The notes below the pieces were generated by a model. It was not told the origin of the DNA, ran no database searches, and saw nothing but the letters and a program-made list of their open reading frames with translations. The position numbers were made by a program, and so were the translations under genes. A DNA stretch of 31,885 bases from a virus: IMG/VR virus record IMGVR_UViG_3300030450_001894, positions 1-31,885 of that record; one strand, 5' to 3'. Positions 1-5,589 of this stretch are shown here, in pieces (within the stretch, counting starts at the first letter, position 1; each line of letters starts with the position of its first letter).

Positions 1-40
1 ACGCATTTTTCAGTAATTATTCTGGTTTTCCCAAACAATT
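1..40. repeat. Terminal direct repeat, left copy
   Basis: These 40 bases recur at 31825-31864. Matching contig ends mean either a circular or circularly permuted genome closed by the assembler, or short direct termini. The match stops where the right copy carries an extra 22-bp unit. Confidence 0.9.
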
Positions 41-160
41 TATCATTTTTAATAAATTTTTCCGCTGTAACTCACAAAAACATCTACTTTATCAGACAGC
101 CCTTAAAAACACATAAATTATTAATAATATTTAACTTATCTAACATAAAGCTACCTAGTA

Positions 161-185
161 ACCCCCCTTGTTGATAAGGGAGGGT
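161..185. repeat. GC-rich hairpin in the control region
   Basis: ACCCCCCTT at 161-169 pairs with AAGGGAGGGT at 176-185, giving nine base pairs with one bulged A and a six-base loop. No T-tract follows on either strand, so it is not a textbook intrinsic terminator. It could still end leftward transcription from the gene at 303-575, or be part of an origin. Confidence 0.6.
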
Positions 186-265
186 ATACTCTACTATACT
201 ATACTCTACTATACTCCTATTTCTACTGGTAGAAATACCATACTCTATCGTACTCTATCGTACTC
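185..265. repeat. 10-bp iteron array (TAYYRTACTC) in two clusters
   Basis: Five full 10-base units are visible: 197-206 and 207-216 (TACTATACTC), 236-245 (TACCATACTC), 246-255 and 256-265 (TATCGTACTC), plus a partial unit at 185-191. The clusters flank the palindrome TTTCTAC-TG-GTAGAAA at 220-235. A period of about one helical turn suggests cooperative protein binding on one DNA face. Confidence 0.75.
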
Positions 266-272
266 AAGTACG
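259..272. promoter_or_regulatory. Perfect palindrome CGTACT-CA-AGTACG
   Basis: Two 6-base arms with a 2-base centre overlap the last iteron, so this looks like a dimer-binding site at the edge of the iteron array. No binding protein can be assigned. Confidence 0.45.
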
Positions 273-275
273 AAA

Positions 276-325
276 AGCATACACCAGTAGGCTGTATTAA
301 AATTAAGAGCATACACCAGTAGGCT
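276..325. repeat. 18-bp direct repeat, two copies
   Basis: AGCATACACCAGTAGGCT occurs at 276-293 and again at 308-325, spaced 32 bases start to start. The second copy forms the last codons of the gene at 303-575, so part of that C-terminus has been duplicated into, or copied from, the intergenic region. Confidence 0.85.
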
Positions 326-575
326 TTTTGCAATCTGGACATGTTTTTCTTTTTTTGCCTATTGTTGGGATTGTTTGATCTGTATACTTTACCCATCTTT
401 CTTTACTTATAAATCTTTCTACTTTTTCCCATAAAAAACCACAATCATTACAAACAAAAACATGCTTATCAACATTTTCTGCCTTCCATTTTCTTTTTTT
501 TCTTTCAAAAGTTCTGTATCTCCAATACTGTTGAATTTTTAAAATATAATCAATAATATGCTCTTCATCTTTCAT
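303..575 (-). CDS. Small zinc-finger-like protein
   Basis: A 90-residue basic protein of unknown function. It has two CxxC pairs, in VCNDCGFLW (about residues 41-49) and TCPDCKKP (about 78-85), that could form one zinc ribbon. Its ATG overlaps the stop of the gene upstream (ATGA), so the two are translationally coupled. It is the last gene of the leftward early operon. Its final codons lie in an 18-bp repeat. A nucleic-acid-binding or regulatory role is inference from the cysteines and charge. Confidence 0.7.
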   Translation of the reverse strand: MKDEEHIIDYILKIQQYWRYRTFERKKRKWKAENVDKHVFVCNDCGFLWEKVERFISKERWVKYTDQTIPTIGKKRKTCPDCKKPTGVCS

Positions 576-757
576 TCTTTAATGTTTTTAAATTTACATT
601 CTTTACAAGTTATTCTGGGGAGTCCGTAAGTAGGCATGTGATCATAATGAATCTCCTTACCAAAGTATAAAACATTTACCTCATAAACTCTTTTACAATC
701 TAAACAATATTTTAATCTTCTAGCCTCTTTTATATGTTGATTTTTTCTAATTACCAT
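572..757 (-). CDS. Small CxxC protein
   Basis: A 61-residue basic protein with CLDC near residue 18 and CKEC near residue 51, a likely zinc-binding pair of knuckles. GAGG lies about ten bases before its ATG. It follows the replication initiator and overlaps the next gene by four bases. Function unknown; two adjacent small zinc-knuckle genes may have related DNA- or RNA-binding roles. Confidence 0.65.
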   Translation of the reverse strand: MVIRKNQHIKEARRLKYCLDCKRVYEVNVLYFGKEIHYDHMPTYGLPRITCKECKFKNIKE

Positions 758-774
758 TTGCTCATTCCTCTTTT

Positions 775-1728
775 TTATTTTAAATATTTACTAAGATGAT
801 TCATTCCCCTTGCTTTTGGATTTTGTTTTTTAAATGATTCAAAATCAACCCCACCCCCTTTATAGTCTGTTCCTTCTTCATAAGCTATAATATCTTCTTT
901 ATTAGTTGCAATAATATTATCTACAGCCTTTTGAAATGGCTTATTTGTGTATTCAACAGCACAACATGATGAGCCTCTTTGAATATCAAATTTATTACTT
1001 GGCATTTCTTTTTTTCCACATTTAGAACACCATGCCTTATAAAACATTCCAGATTTAACTTTTGCAAATTCAGATTCTATTTTTTTAATTGGATTTTTTT
1101 TAATACTCCACTCTTTGTCATTATCTTTCCATTTAACCAATCTTCTTTTTATGTCAAATGTCTTTTGCATCTCAAATCTCATCTTTTTACCATTCTCATT
1201 GGATTCTGTCCAATAATCAATAAAGTTATCAACTTGTTTTTCACTAATATCATTTACCTCTAATCCAATAAATAAAGTTTTATTTTTAAACTCTTGCTCT
1301 CTTATTTTTTTATCTTTTTCTTTTACTTTATCTTTATCTTTATTTTTATCTTTATCTTTAGGGGTTATATTTTTACTTTTAAGGGTATCTATACCCTTTA
1401 ACAAACCCTTATCATTCAATCTTTTAATTACTGATAAATGAGGTTTACTATTTTCTTTTAATACTCCATATTGAAACTCTATAAAAGAGGGTATATAATA
1501 TTGATCTTCTCCTTGTATATAATTCATCTTATCTTGTATTATTTCTGGAAGATCATTAAATGAAACAGTTTCCCCTATAAAGAACTCCGCGGCTTCCCAG
1601 TCTGCATCCCAGATTCCAGCATGATCACACTTAGTCAATATATATATCCAGAGTAATTTATTCTTAGTTGTTAATTTTCTAAACCATGCTTTATCCCATA
1701 TTTTTGTATCTATAAATCTTTTAGCCAT
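775..1728 (-). CDS. Replication initiation protein (phage replisome organiser type)
   Basis: A 317-residue protein. The N-terminus (residues 1-110), with WDKAWFRKL, KLLWIYILTKCDHAGIW and a later FIEFQYG, resembles the winged-helix N-terminal domain of phage replication initiators such as DnaD/organiser-type proteins. A lysine-aspartate tract (about 122-142) links it to a C-terminal half with FDIKRRLVKW and a CSKCG...SCC zinc cluster near 234-257. It probably binds the phage origin and recruits a host helicase, since no helicase or polymerase gene is present. GAGGAG precedes the ATG, which overlaps the stop of the HNH gene. Family assignment is by recalled pattern. Confidence 0.65.
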   Translation of the reverse strand: MAKRFIDTKIWDKAWFRKLTTKNKLLWIYILTKCDHAGIWDADWEAAEFFIGETVSFNDLPEIIQDKMNYIQGEDQYYIPSFIEFQYGVLKENSKPHLSVIKRLNDKGLLKGIDTLKSKNITPKDKDKNKDKDKVKEKDKKIREQEFKNKTLFIGLEVNDISEKQVDNFIDYWTESNENGKKMRFEMQKTFDIKRRLVKWKDNDKEWSIKKNPIKKIESEFAKVKSGMFYKAWCSKCGKKEMPSNKFDIQRGSSCCAVEYTNKPFQKAVDNIIATNKEDIIAYEEGTDYKGGGVDFESFKKQNPKARGMNHLSKYLK

Positions 1729-2077
1729 AATTTTTTAGCTCCTCTTCTAGTTGTTCTTTAATTGCTTTAAAATCCCATAAACTTTTATCTATTGTATTTG
1801 CTCTCCTTTTTAGTTTCATTAATCTAGTCCTGCCTAATGCTTTTTCTGCCCAATCTTTAGCCTCTAAAGGGTGTTTATGCCACCAATAGAGATGGCATCC
1901 TAAACATAAAGCCTTAACATTTAATGGCTCAAATTGCATTTTAGGAAATTTACCTCTGGGATAAATATGAGAGGCATGAAGATTATCACTCTTACCACAT
2001 TTTAAACATCTTTTATCCCTAAGTAAAACTAACTCTCTTACTAATTTACTTAGTTTAATTTTCTGTTGCTTGTTCAT
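1721..2077 (-). CDS. HNH endonuclease (NinG-like)
   Basis: A 118-residue protein. RCLKCG (about 23-28), HASHIYPRGKF (about 34-44), and NVKALCLGCHLYWWHKHP (about 53-70) form a zinc-stabilised HNH/beta-beta-alpha-metal nuclease core with a CxxC...CxxC frame. The SHI histidine and the CH...H residues are the expected metal ligands. Phage NinG-like nucleases act in recombination or junction processing; a homing or packaging nuclease is possible, but its place in a compact early operon beside the initiator favours replication or recombination. It overlaps both neighbours. Confidence 0.8.
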   Translation of the reverse strand: MNKQQKIKLSKLVRELVLLRDKRCLKCGKSDNLHASHIYPRGKFPKMQFEPLNVKALCLGCHLYWWHKHPLEAKDWAEKALGRTRLMKLKRRANTIDKSLWDFKAIKEQLEEELKNYG

Positions 2078-2231
2078 AATTTCTTACTTTAAGTTGGTTC
2101 ATTCTTTTGTGAGCCGCTCCACCTATTTTAATAATTCCTCTTTTTAATAAGTCTCTGTAAAAATTAACTATTGCAAATCTTCCTTGTAGTTCTCCAGAAA
2201 TCTTTTTCTTAGGTTTCTTAGAATAGCTCAC
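2055..2231 (-). CDS. Small basic protein of unknown function
   Basis: I prefer the GTG at 2231 (58 residues, beginning MSYSKKPKKK) because GAGGAG lies seven bases upstream; an ATG at 2249 gives 64 residues but no better ribosome site. It has a lysine-rich N-terminus and a helical middle (GRFAIVNFYRDLLKRG). It starts inside the end of the SSB-like gene and overlaps the HNH gene, so it is coupled to both. DNA binding is likely from charge alone. Confidence 0.6.
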   Translation of the reverse strand: MSYSKKPKKKISGELQGRFAIVNFYRDLLKRGIIKIGGAAHKRMNQLKVRNYEQATEN

Positions 2232-2823
2232 TTTCAGACTCCTCAACATCTAATTCCTCTTTTGTTTTTTCCATGCTACAAGCAATTTTAAACATTTCTG
2301 GCATTATCTCTTCTACAAGTAAAACTTTTTGATTTGGGGTTATATCACTTAGTGTAGCAACTAATCTAGTTGCATTATTAAATGCCATTCCCCACTTAAT
2401 ATCATCTCCTCTATTATCATTATTATAGTTATTGTTTTTTGCTGGTTCTTTTTCAATATCATCTTTATCATTTAGGTTTTCTATGTCATTTTTTGTTGCT
2501 GGTTTAATATCATAGAGAAAACCACCACTTGATCTAGGTTTCATGTTTATATAAACAAGCTCTTTTTCTTGAAAATTGACAATTTTTTTATATAAAGAAT
2601 CAGACATTTTAAAATCAACTTTTTGCCCTGCATTAATTTTATATGAATCTTCTCCTTGTGTAAAATATTCTTGTCCTATGTTTTCTACCTCTATACTAAA
2701 CTCTAAAAAAGTTTTACCATTAAACTCTTTAGCTAGTCCATTAATAGATTCTGGATTTTCTAATAATTTGATAATTATTGGTTTATCAATATGATAGTTT
2801 TTATTTAATTGTAAAAATCCCAT
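2218..2823 (-). CDS. Putative single-stranded DNA-binding-like protein
   Basis: A 201-residue protein. The first 110 residues are beta-rich and could be an OB fold. A polar asparagine/aspartate linker (about 115-145) leads to IKWGMAFNNATRL (about 146-158), a helical segment and a very acidic tail ending SESELF. A flexible linker plus an acidic tip with a terminal aromatic is the layout of SSB-type proteins, and the gene sits in the replication block, but no diagnostic family motif is seen. GGAGTAAAATAAA precedes the ATG. Confidence 0.45.
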   Translation of the reverse strand: MGFLQLNKNYHIDKPIIIKLLENPESINGLAKEFNGKTFLEFSIEVENIGQEYFTQGEDSYKINAGQKVDFKMSDSLYKKIVNFQEKELVYINMKPRSSGGFLYDIKPATKNDIENLNDKDDIEKEPAKNNNYNNDNRGDDIKWGMAFNNATRLVATLSDITPNQKVLLVEEIMPEMFKIACSMEKTKEELDVEESESELF

Positions 2824-2824
2824 T

Positions 2825-2929
2825 TTATTTTACTCCTTTTTTAGATTTTATTTTTCTTTTTAGTTCTTCTAAATACTTCTTAGCTCCATATTCTCCTAAC
2901 TCTGTAACTAATGATTTTATCTTGCTCAA
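2825..2929 (-). CDS. 34-residue basic peptide
   Basis: A short ORF with TTG start and AAGGAG six bases upstream, starting just after the preceding stop and ending just before the SSB-like gene. Lysine-rich, amphipathic helix predicted by eye (KSLVTELGEYGAKKYLEE). Gene-like spacing and ribosome site support it; function unknown. Confidence 0.5.
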   Translation of the reverse strand: MSKIKSLVTELGEYGAKKYLEELKRKIKSKKGVK

Positions 2930-2930
2930 A

Positions 2931-3059
2931 TTAAACTCCTTGTGTTTTTAAAAAATTATATACAACCATTATAGCTAAAATTAAAATCCATAGTTTTATT
3001 GACCTATTTAACCAATATTCTAACAAATCAATAAAATCATCTATTAAATTAAGCATCAT
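2931..3059 (-). CDS. 42-residue single-pass membrane peptide
   Basis: Starts with two ATGs (3059 and 3056) inside the end of the upstream gene, with GGAGATATT ahead of them. Residues 23-36 (LWILILAIMVVYNF) form one membrane segment after an acidic N-terminal helix. It is the third of three consecutive tiny membrane-protein genes. Role unknown; a host-membrane or superinfection function is guesswork. Confidence 0.55.
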   Translation of the reverse strand: MMLNLIDDFIDLLEYWLNRSIKLWILILAIMVVYNFLKTQGV

Positions 3060-3261
3060 AATATCTCCTTGTTTCTATTATTGTATTTAAAAATCTAGTT
3101 TGTTTTAATTGTTCTTTTTTTATTTCTTTTATTTCTTTCAGTATAGTTACAAGCCTTAATATAATCAAAAGAAAAAAACAAGTAGTCAAAAAAACAAACA
3201 TCTCCCAGCCTAAAATGAAAGTAAGATTATCATTAAATAATGAATTAAAATAATGCCTCAT
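3049..3261 (-). CDS. 70-residue membrane protein with coiled coil
   Basis: One hydrophobic segment at about residues 20-40 (EMFVFLTTCFFLLIILRLV) is followed by a charged heptad-like helix (KEIKEIKKEQLKQ). Its ATG overlaps the upstream TGA (ATGA), with GGAG upstream. This layout occurs in small phage holin-like or membrane-anchoring proteins, but the lysis genes are elsewhere (15095-16665), so the role is open. Confidence 0.65.
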   Translation of the reverse strand: MRHYFNSLFNDNLTFILGWEMFVFLTTCFFLLIILRLVTILKEIKEIKKEQLKQTRFLNTIIETRRYYDA

Positions 3262-3416
3262 TTCTTACTCCACCATCTTTCTACTATCATTTGAACTGAA
3301 AACATAAAAAAAGTGAAAAACCCTAAAAAAATTCCAATATATAAAAGCGATATTGCAAAAATATTGAAATTCATATTCCAATCCAAAATATCCCCCATAA
3401 AAATTGCTAATAACAT
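3258..3416 (-). CDS. 52-residue hydrophobic membrane peptide
   Basis: The ATG at 3416 follows GGAGATATA; the TGA overlaps the next ATG. Residues 17-45 are strongly hydrophobic and phenylalanine-rich (ISLLYIGIFLGFFTFFMF), then VERWWSKK gives a positive cytoplasmic end. First gene of a three-gene cluster of tiny membrane proteins. No family recognised. Confidence 0.6.
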   Translation of the reverse strand: MLLAIFMGDILDWNMNFNIFAISLLYIGIFLGFFTFFMFSVQMIVERWWSKK

Positions 3417-3425
3417 TATATCTCC

Positions 3426-3656
3426 TTAAAATAATTTGGTTTGAGCTTTATTTCCTTCTGGATTTAAAGCGAAGTATTGTGAGTATCTTTTTCCATTTAA
3501 TGCTACTATTGTTTTTGATCCAATAGCCATGCCTTCTTTTTTTAAATCATTAATCCTACTAGCCAATCTCATGCAACCAAATAAATTAAAAGCCTCTAAG
3601 CTAGTTAATCTATTACCATGATTAAGATATTTTTTTATTTCCCTATTTTGACTCAT
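3426..3656 (-). CDS. Phage helix-turn-helix protein (HTH_39-like)
   Basis: A 76-residue protein with RLTSLEAFNLFGCMRLASRI (residues 16-35) followed by NDLKKEGMAIGSK and GKRYSQYFALN. This matches the small phage helix-turn-helix family in which 'LTslEA..lfg..RLasRI.dLk..G' is the conserved core. It probably binds DNA as a regulator. Its ATG overlaps the upstream stop (TAATG) and GGAGCAA lies before it. Confidence 0.7.
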   Translation of the reverse strand: MSQNREIKKYLNHGNRLTSLEAFNLFGCMRLASRINDLKKEGMAIGSKTIVALNGKRYSQYFALNPEGNKAQTKLF

Positions 3657-4045
3657 TATTGCTCCTCTTTTAAAGTGATCTTATTTAATAAATCTTTGTA
3701 TTTACTAGAATCATTATCTATTTCCCACATACAAATAAAATGCTCAACACATTCAATTAATCTCTCTGTCTCTTCCACACTTAATGAAACAGCAGGGAGC
3801 TTTGGGGTAGTGTGAATAGCATCCCCTTTGAACATGACATCAATCACTCCCTGCTTAATTTTTGAAAATCTTTCTGTAATTTCATTTAATCTAATAGATA
3901 ATGCTCCAAGATGTCTAGCTTTTAATTCATCAGTATTTAAATCCTCTCCCTCTGTAATAGTTAAGAGAGATTCAACTGCATTAAATAAATTAATAAAATT
4001 AGTTTCTAATTCTAGATACTGTTTTTCTGAATGTTTATTTATCAT
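3656..4045 (-). CDS. Hypothetical helical protein
   Basis: A 129-residue mainly helical acidic protein with no family recognised. TTGGAGCAAAA precedes the ATG, which overlaps the upstream TGA (ATGA). Located between a zinc-knuckle protein and an HTH protein in the early block, so probably a host-interaction or regulatory protein. Confidence 0.6.
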   Translation of the reverse strand: MINKHSEKQYLELETNFINLFNAVESLLTITEGEDLNTDELKARHLGALSIRLNEITERFSKIKQGVIDVMFKGDAIHTTPKLPAVSLSVEETERLIECVEHFICMWEIDNDSSKYKDLLNKITLKEEQ

Positions 4046-4353
4046 TTTTGCTCCAATAGTTTAAGTGCTTTTTTTTCATCTATATATTTTCCATCTATTA
4101 CATCTGTAATACTTAGAATTTTTATATTTGGACAACCACCTAAACTTGGATGCCATTTATCTTTTTTTGCTTGTTTAAATTCAAGCATTAACCCACCAAG
4201 AGTATTAGAAATAAGCACCCCATAATCTAAATTGGGATGCTCAAATTCTACTTCCATAGCAAACCTTTGCTTTCCTAAACAATGATTACACATCTTGTGG
4301 AATTGATCATATTGTAGATCATCAAACTTATTATCACATTGAATACACATCAT
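4042..4353 (-). CDS. Hypothetical protein with N-terminal zinc knuckle
   Basis: A 103-residue protein whose first 26 residues contain CIQC and CNHC, likely one zinc-binding site. The rest (EFEHPNLDYGVLISNTLGG and so on) is unlike anything I recognise. Two ATGs are possible (4353 or 4350). Part of the early block. Confidence 0.6.
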   Translation of the reverse strand: MMCIQCDNKFDDLQYDQFHKMCNHCLGKQRFAMEVEFEHPNLDYGVLISNTLGGLMLEFKQAKKDKWHPSLGGCPNIKILSITDVIDGKYIDEKKALKLLEQK

Positions 4354-4358
4354 ATTAT

Positions 4359-4679
4359 TTACTTGCCCCCTTCAAAATTTAAACAACCTAACTGAAAAGT
4401 TAAATTTTTTAATCTATCTAAACCACTATAATTCTCATAATTAGCTTTTTGAAATTGCTCATTAAGAGATAAAACATTAGGTTCATTGTCATAATCATTT
4501 TGTACAGTAACAACTCCCTTTTTTACTAGAGAACTTAAAGCACCTTTAATTTGATTTACATCATAATCCCAAATGTCATTCTCCCAATTGCAATAACAGC
4601 CAAAACCATCATCAGAAAACTCAGACTCAACGATTGCCCATAAAACAGCTTGTTCCATTAATGTTATAAAAATTTTCAT
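4359..4679 (-). CDS. Putative winged-helix protein
   Basis: A 106-residue protein. VNQIKGALSSLVKKGVVTV (about residues 41-59) looks like the recognition helix and wing of a winged-helix domain, as in small phage proteins with 'vrGvlsSLvkKG'. The C-terminal GGK codons double as the ribosome site of the next gene. A transcriptional role is likely but unproven. Confidence 0.6.
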   Translation of the reverse strand: MKIFITLMEQAVLWAIVESEFSDDGFGCYCNWENDIWDYDVNQIKGALSSLVKKGVVTVQNDYDNEPNVLSLNEQFQKANYENYSGLDRLKNLTFQLGCLNFEGGK

Positions 4680-4694
4680 ATCAATACCCCCCCC

Positions 4695-5012
4695 TTAGAC
4701 TTTTCTTGATAAAATGGTTGCTTGAGTATGACAGTAGTCTTGAGTTGATTTAGCAAACTTCAAAAACTCTGGCTTTATGTTACAGCATTTTTTACAGCTA
4801 CCCTTTTGAGCAACTTTAACTGTCTTAGTTTTACCCCCTACAGTTGTGTGTTGATCCATTAGAGTTTTCATGCCATCTTGCTTAACCTTTACAACCATCT
4901 TAAAAACTAGGTCTTTAACTGCTCTATTTATGCCATCAAAAGCCGATGCACTAATTCTGAACCCTAATGTCTTAACTAGCTTTTTTATAGAGGATTTTTG
5001 TATATAAGTCAT
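4695..5012 (-). CDS. Histone-fold-like DNA-binding protein (candidate)
   Basis: A 105-residue basic protein. Residues 6-56 read like an archaeal-type histone: helix SSIKKLVKTLG, loop RIS (compare RVS), long helix from about 22 to 47, then GMKT (compare GRKT) before LMDQHTTV. Against HMfB the long helix is about one turn shorter. The C-terminal 45 residues carry CKKCC and a further C (near 94), perhaps a zinc site. AGGGGGTAAGTAAT precedes the ATG and overlaps the upstream stop. Expected role: compacting or organising phage or host DNA early in infection. The alignment is by eye. Confidence 0.45.
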   Translation of the reverse strand: MTYIQKSSIKKLVKTLGFRISASAFDGINRAVKDLVFKMVVKVKQDGMKTLMDQHTTVGGKTKTVKVAQKGSCKKCCNIKPEFLKFAKSTQDYCHTQATILSRKV

Positions 5013-5013
5013 A

Positions 5014-5376
5014 TTACTTACCCCCTTCTAAATCAGTAGATTTAAAATTTTTAAGAATCTCTACTGTTTTTGTATTATCCTGCTCCAAATCAAACAAATT
5101 CCCTATAATAAAATCATTTGGTGCTACTTCTAAATCAATTTCGCCACTATTATCTACTGTTATTGGTAAAACCATTGTTTTGAAATTTCTAAAATTACCT
5201 CTGCAATCAAGATGCTGAATTGAAGATTTTACATAAAAAAATCCATAATAAATTAAATCTCCATTTAACCATTCTGTATTACAAAATTCATGTTTTTTTA
5301 TTTTTATTCCAGCATCTTCTAATGATTTTTTAATTAATTGTTGTGCAAGAATACTTTTGTCTTTAAGTGTTGTCAT
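5014..5376 (-). CDS. First early gene, hypothetical
   Basis: I choose the ATG at 5376 (120 residues, MTTLKDKSIL) because GGAG lies eight bases upstream; the upstream GTG at 5412 lies where transcription should begin. The protein has a short amphipathic helix, then a beta-rich domain with DLEVAPNDFIIGNLFDLE. No family recognised. As first gene behind a strong promoter it may be a host-takeover protein. Confidence 0.65.
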   Translation of the reverse strand: MTTLKDKSILAQQLIKKSLEDAGIKIKKHEFCNTEWLNGDLIYYGFFYVKSSIQHLDCRGNFRNFKTMVLPITVDNSGEIDLEVAPNDFIIGNLFDLEQDNTKTVEILKNFKSTDLEGGK

Positions 5377-5403
5377 GTTAGCTCCATTTGTTTGTTTATA
5401 ATT

Positions 5404-5446
5404 ACTATTCACATAACCAATATACTACATAATTTTATTATGTCAA
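5404..5446 (-). promoter_or_regulatory. Sigma70-like promoter and possible operator of the early operon
   Basis: On the minus strand TTGACA (5441-5446) and TATATT (5419-5424) are 16 bases apart. Directly downstream is GTTATGTGAATAGT (5404-5417), which is repeated exactly beside the promoter of the amidoligase operon (30525-30538). An AAAGAGTTAAA block lies further upstream at 5472-5482. A shared operator or activator site is inferred. Confidence 0.65.
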
Positions 5447-5482
5447 AGGGTTTATTTAATTATTTATAGGGTTTAACTCTTT

Positions 5483-5488
5483 TATAAT
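5483..5488 (+). promoter_or_regulatory. Consensus TATAAT box on the plus strand
   Basis: A perfect TATAAT with a weak TTATTT 17 bases upstream (5460-5465). Transcription would begin near 5494, exactly where the structured element at 5496-5563 starts. AT-rich DNA gives such boxes by chance, so the position rather than the sequence makes it notable. Confidence 0.35.
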
Positions 5489-5495
5489 GAGGGGG

Positions 5496-5563
5496 ACTTA
5501 GGGGAGCGAGGTAGTTGTGAATAGGTATGATAACGGAGCAAGTTATCAAGGACTCCCCTAAGT
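5496..5563. ncRNA. Two-stem structured element, possible small RNA or terminator
   Basis: An 11-base outer stem, ACTTAGGGGAG (5496-5506) with CTCCCCTAAGT (5553-5563), encloses a 7-base inner hairpin, TGATAAC (5528-5534) with GTTATCA (5542-5548). The inner loop is GGAGCAA on plus and TTGCTCC on minus. The minus-strand loop is complementary to the ribosome sites GGAGCAA of genes starting at 30496, 4045 and 3656. It sits between the last tail gene and the early promoter. No tRNA D-arm or T-arm fits. It may also stop late transcription. Confidence 0.5.
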
Positions 5564-5589
5564 TGAGGGAAAAAGTTAATCTTTTATAT

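Larger units (their letters stand above)
1..302. other. Gene-free control region (candidate origin / regulatory region)
   Basis: No credible gene lies here. Together with 31802-31885 it forms one intergenic region of about 385 bases if the genome is circular. It lies downstream of the last minus-strand gene and upstream of the first one (ending at 31801). From left to right it holds one copy of a 22-bp repeat, an AT-rich stretch (about 37-160), a GC-rich hairpin (161-185), two clusters of 10-bp repeats (185-265) around a palindrome, a second palindrome (259-272) and the first copy of an 18-bp direct repeat. Iterons beside an AT-rich tract are typical of replication origins, but a repressor-operator array or packaging site would look similar. 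Confidence 0.55.

Noticed and set aside
185-325. A CRISPR array
   Set aside because: Repeats are 10 or 18 bases with no regular unique spacers and no cas genes.
5377-5412. An extended N-terminus from the GTG at 5412 for the first early gene
   Set aside because: The GTG would lie at the predicted transcription start, while the ATG at 5376 has a good Shine-Dalgarno site.
5496-5563. A tRNA gene in the two-stem element
   Set aside because: The 7-base loop on a short stem recalls an anticodon arm, but there is no room for a D-arm, no T-arm consensus and the outer stem is 11 pairs.
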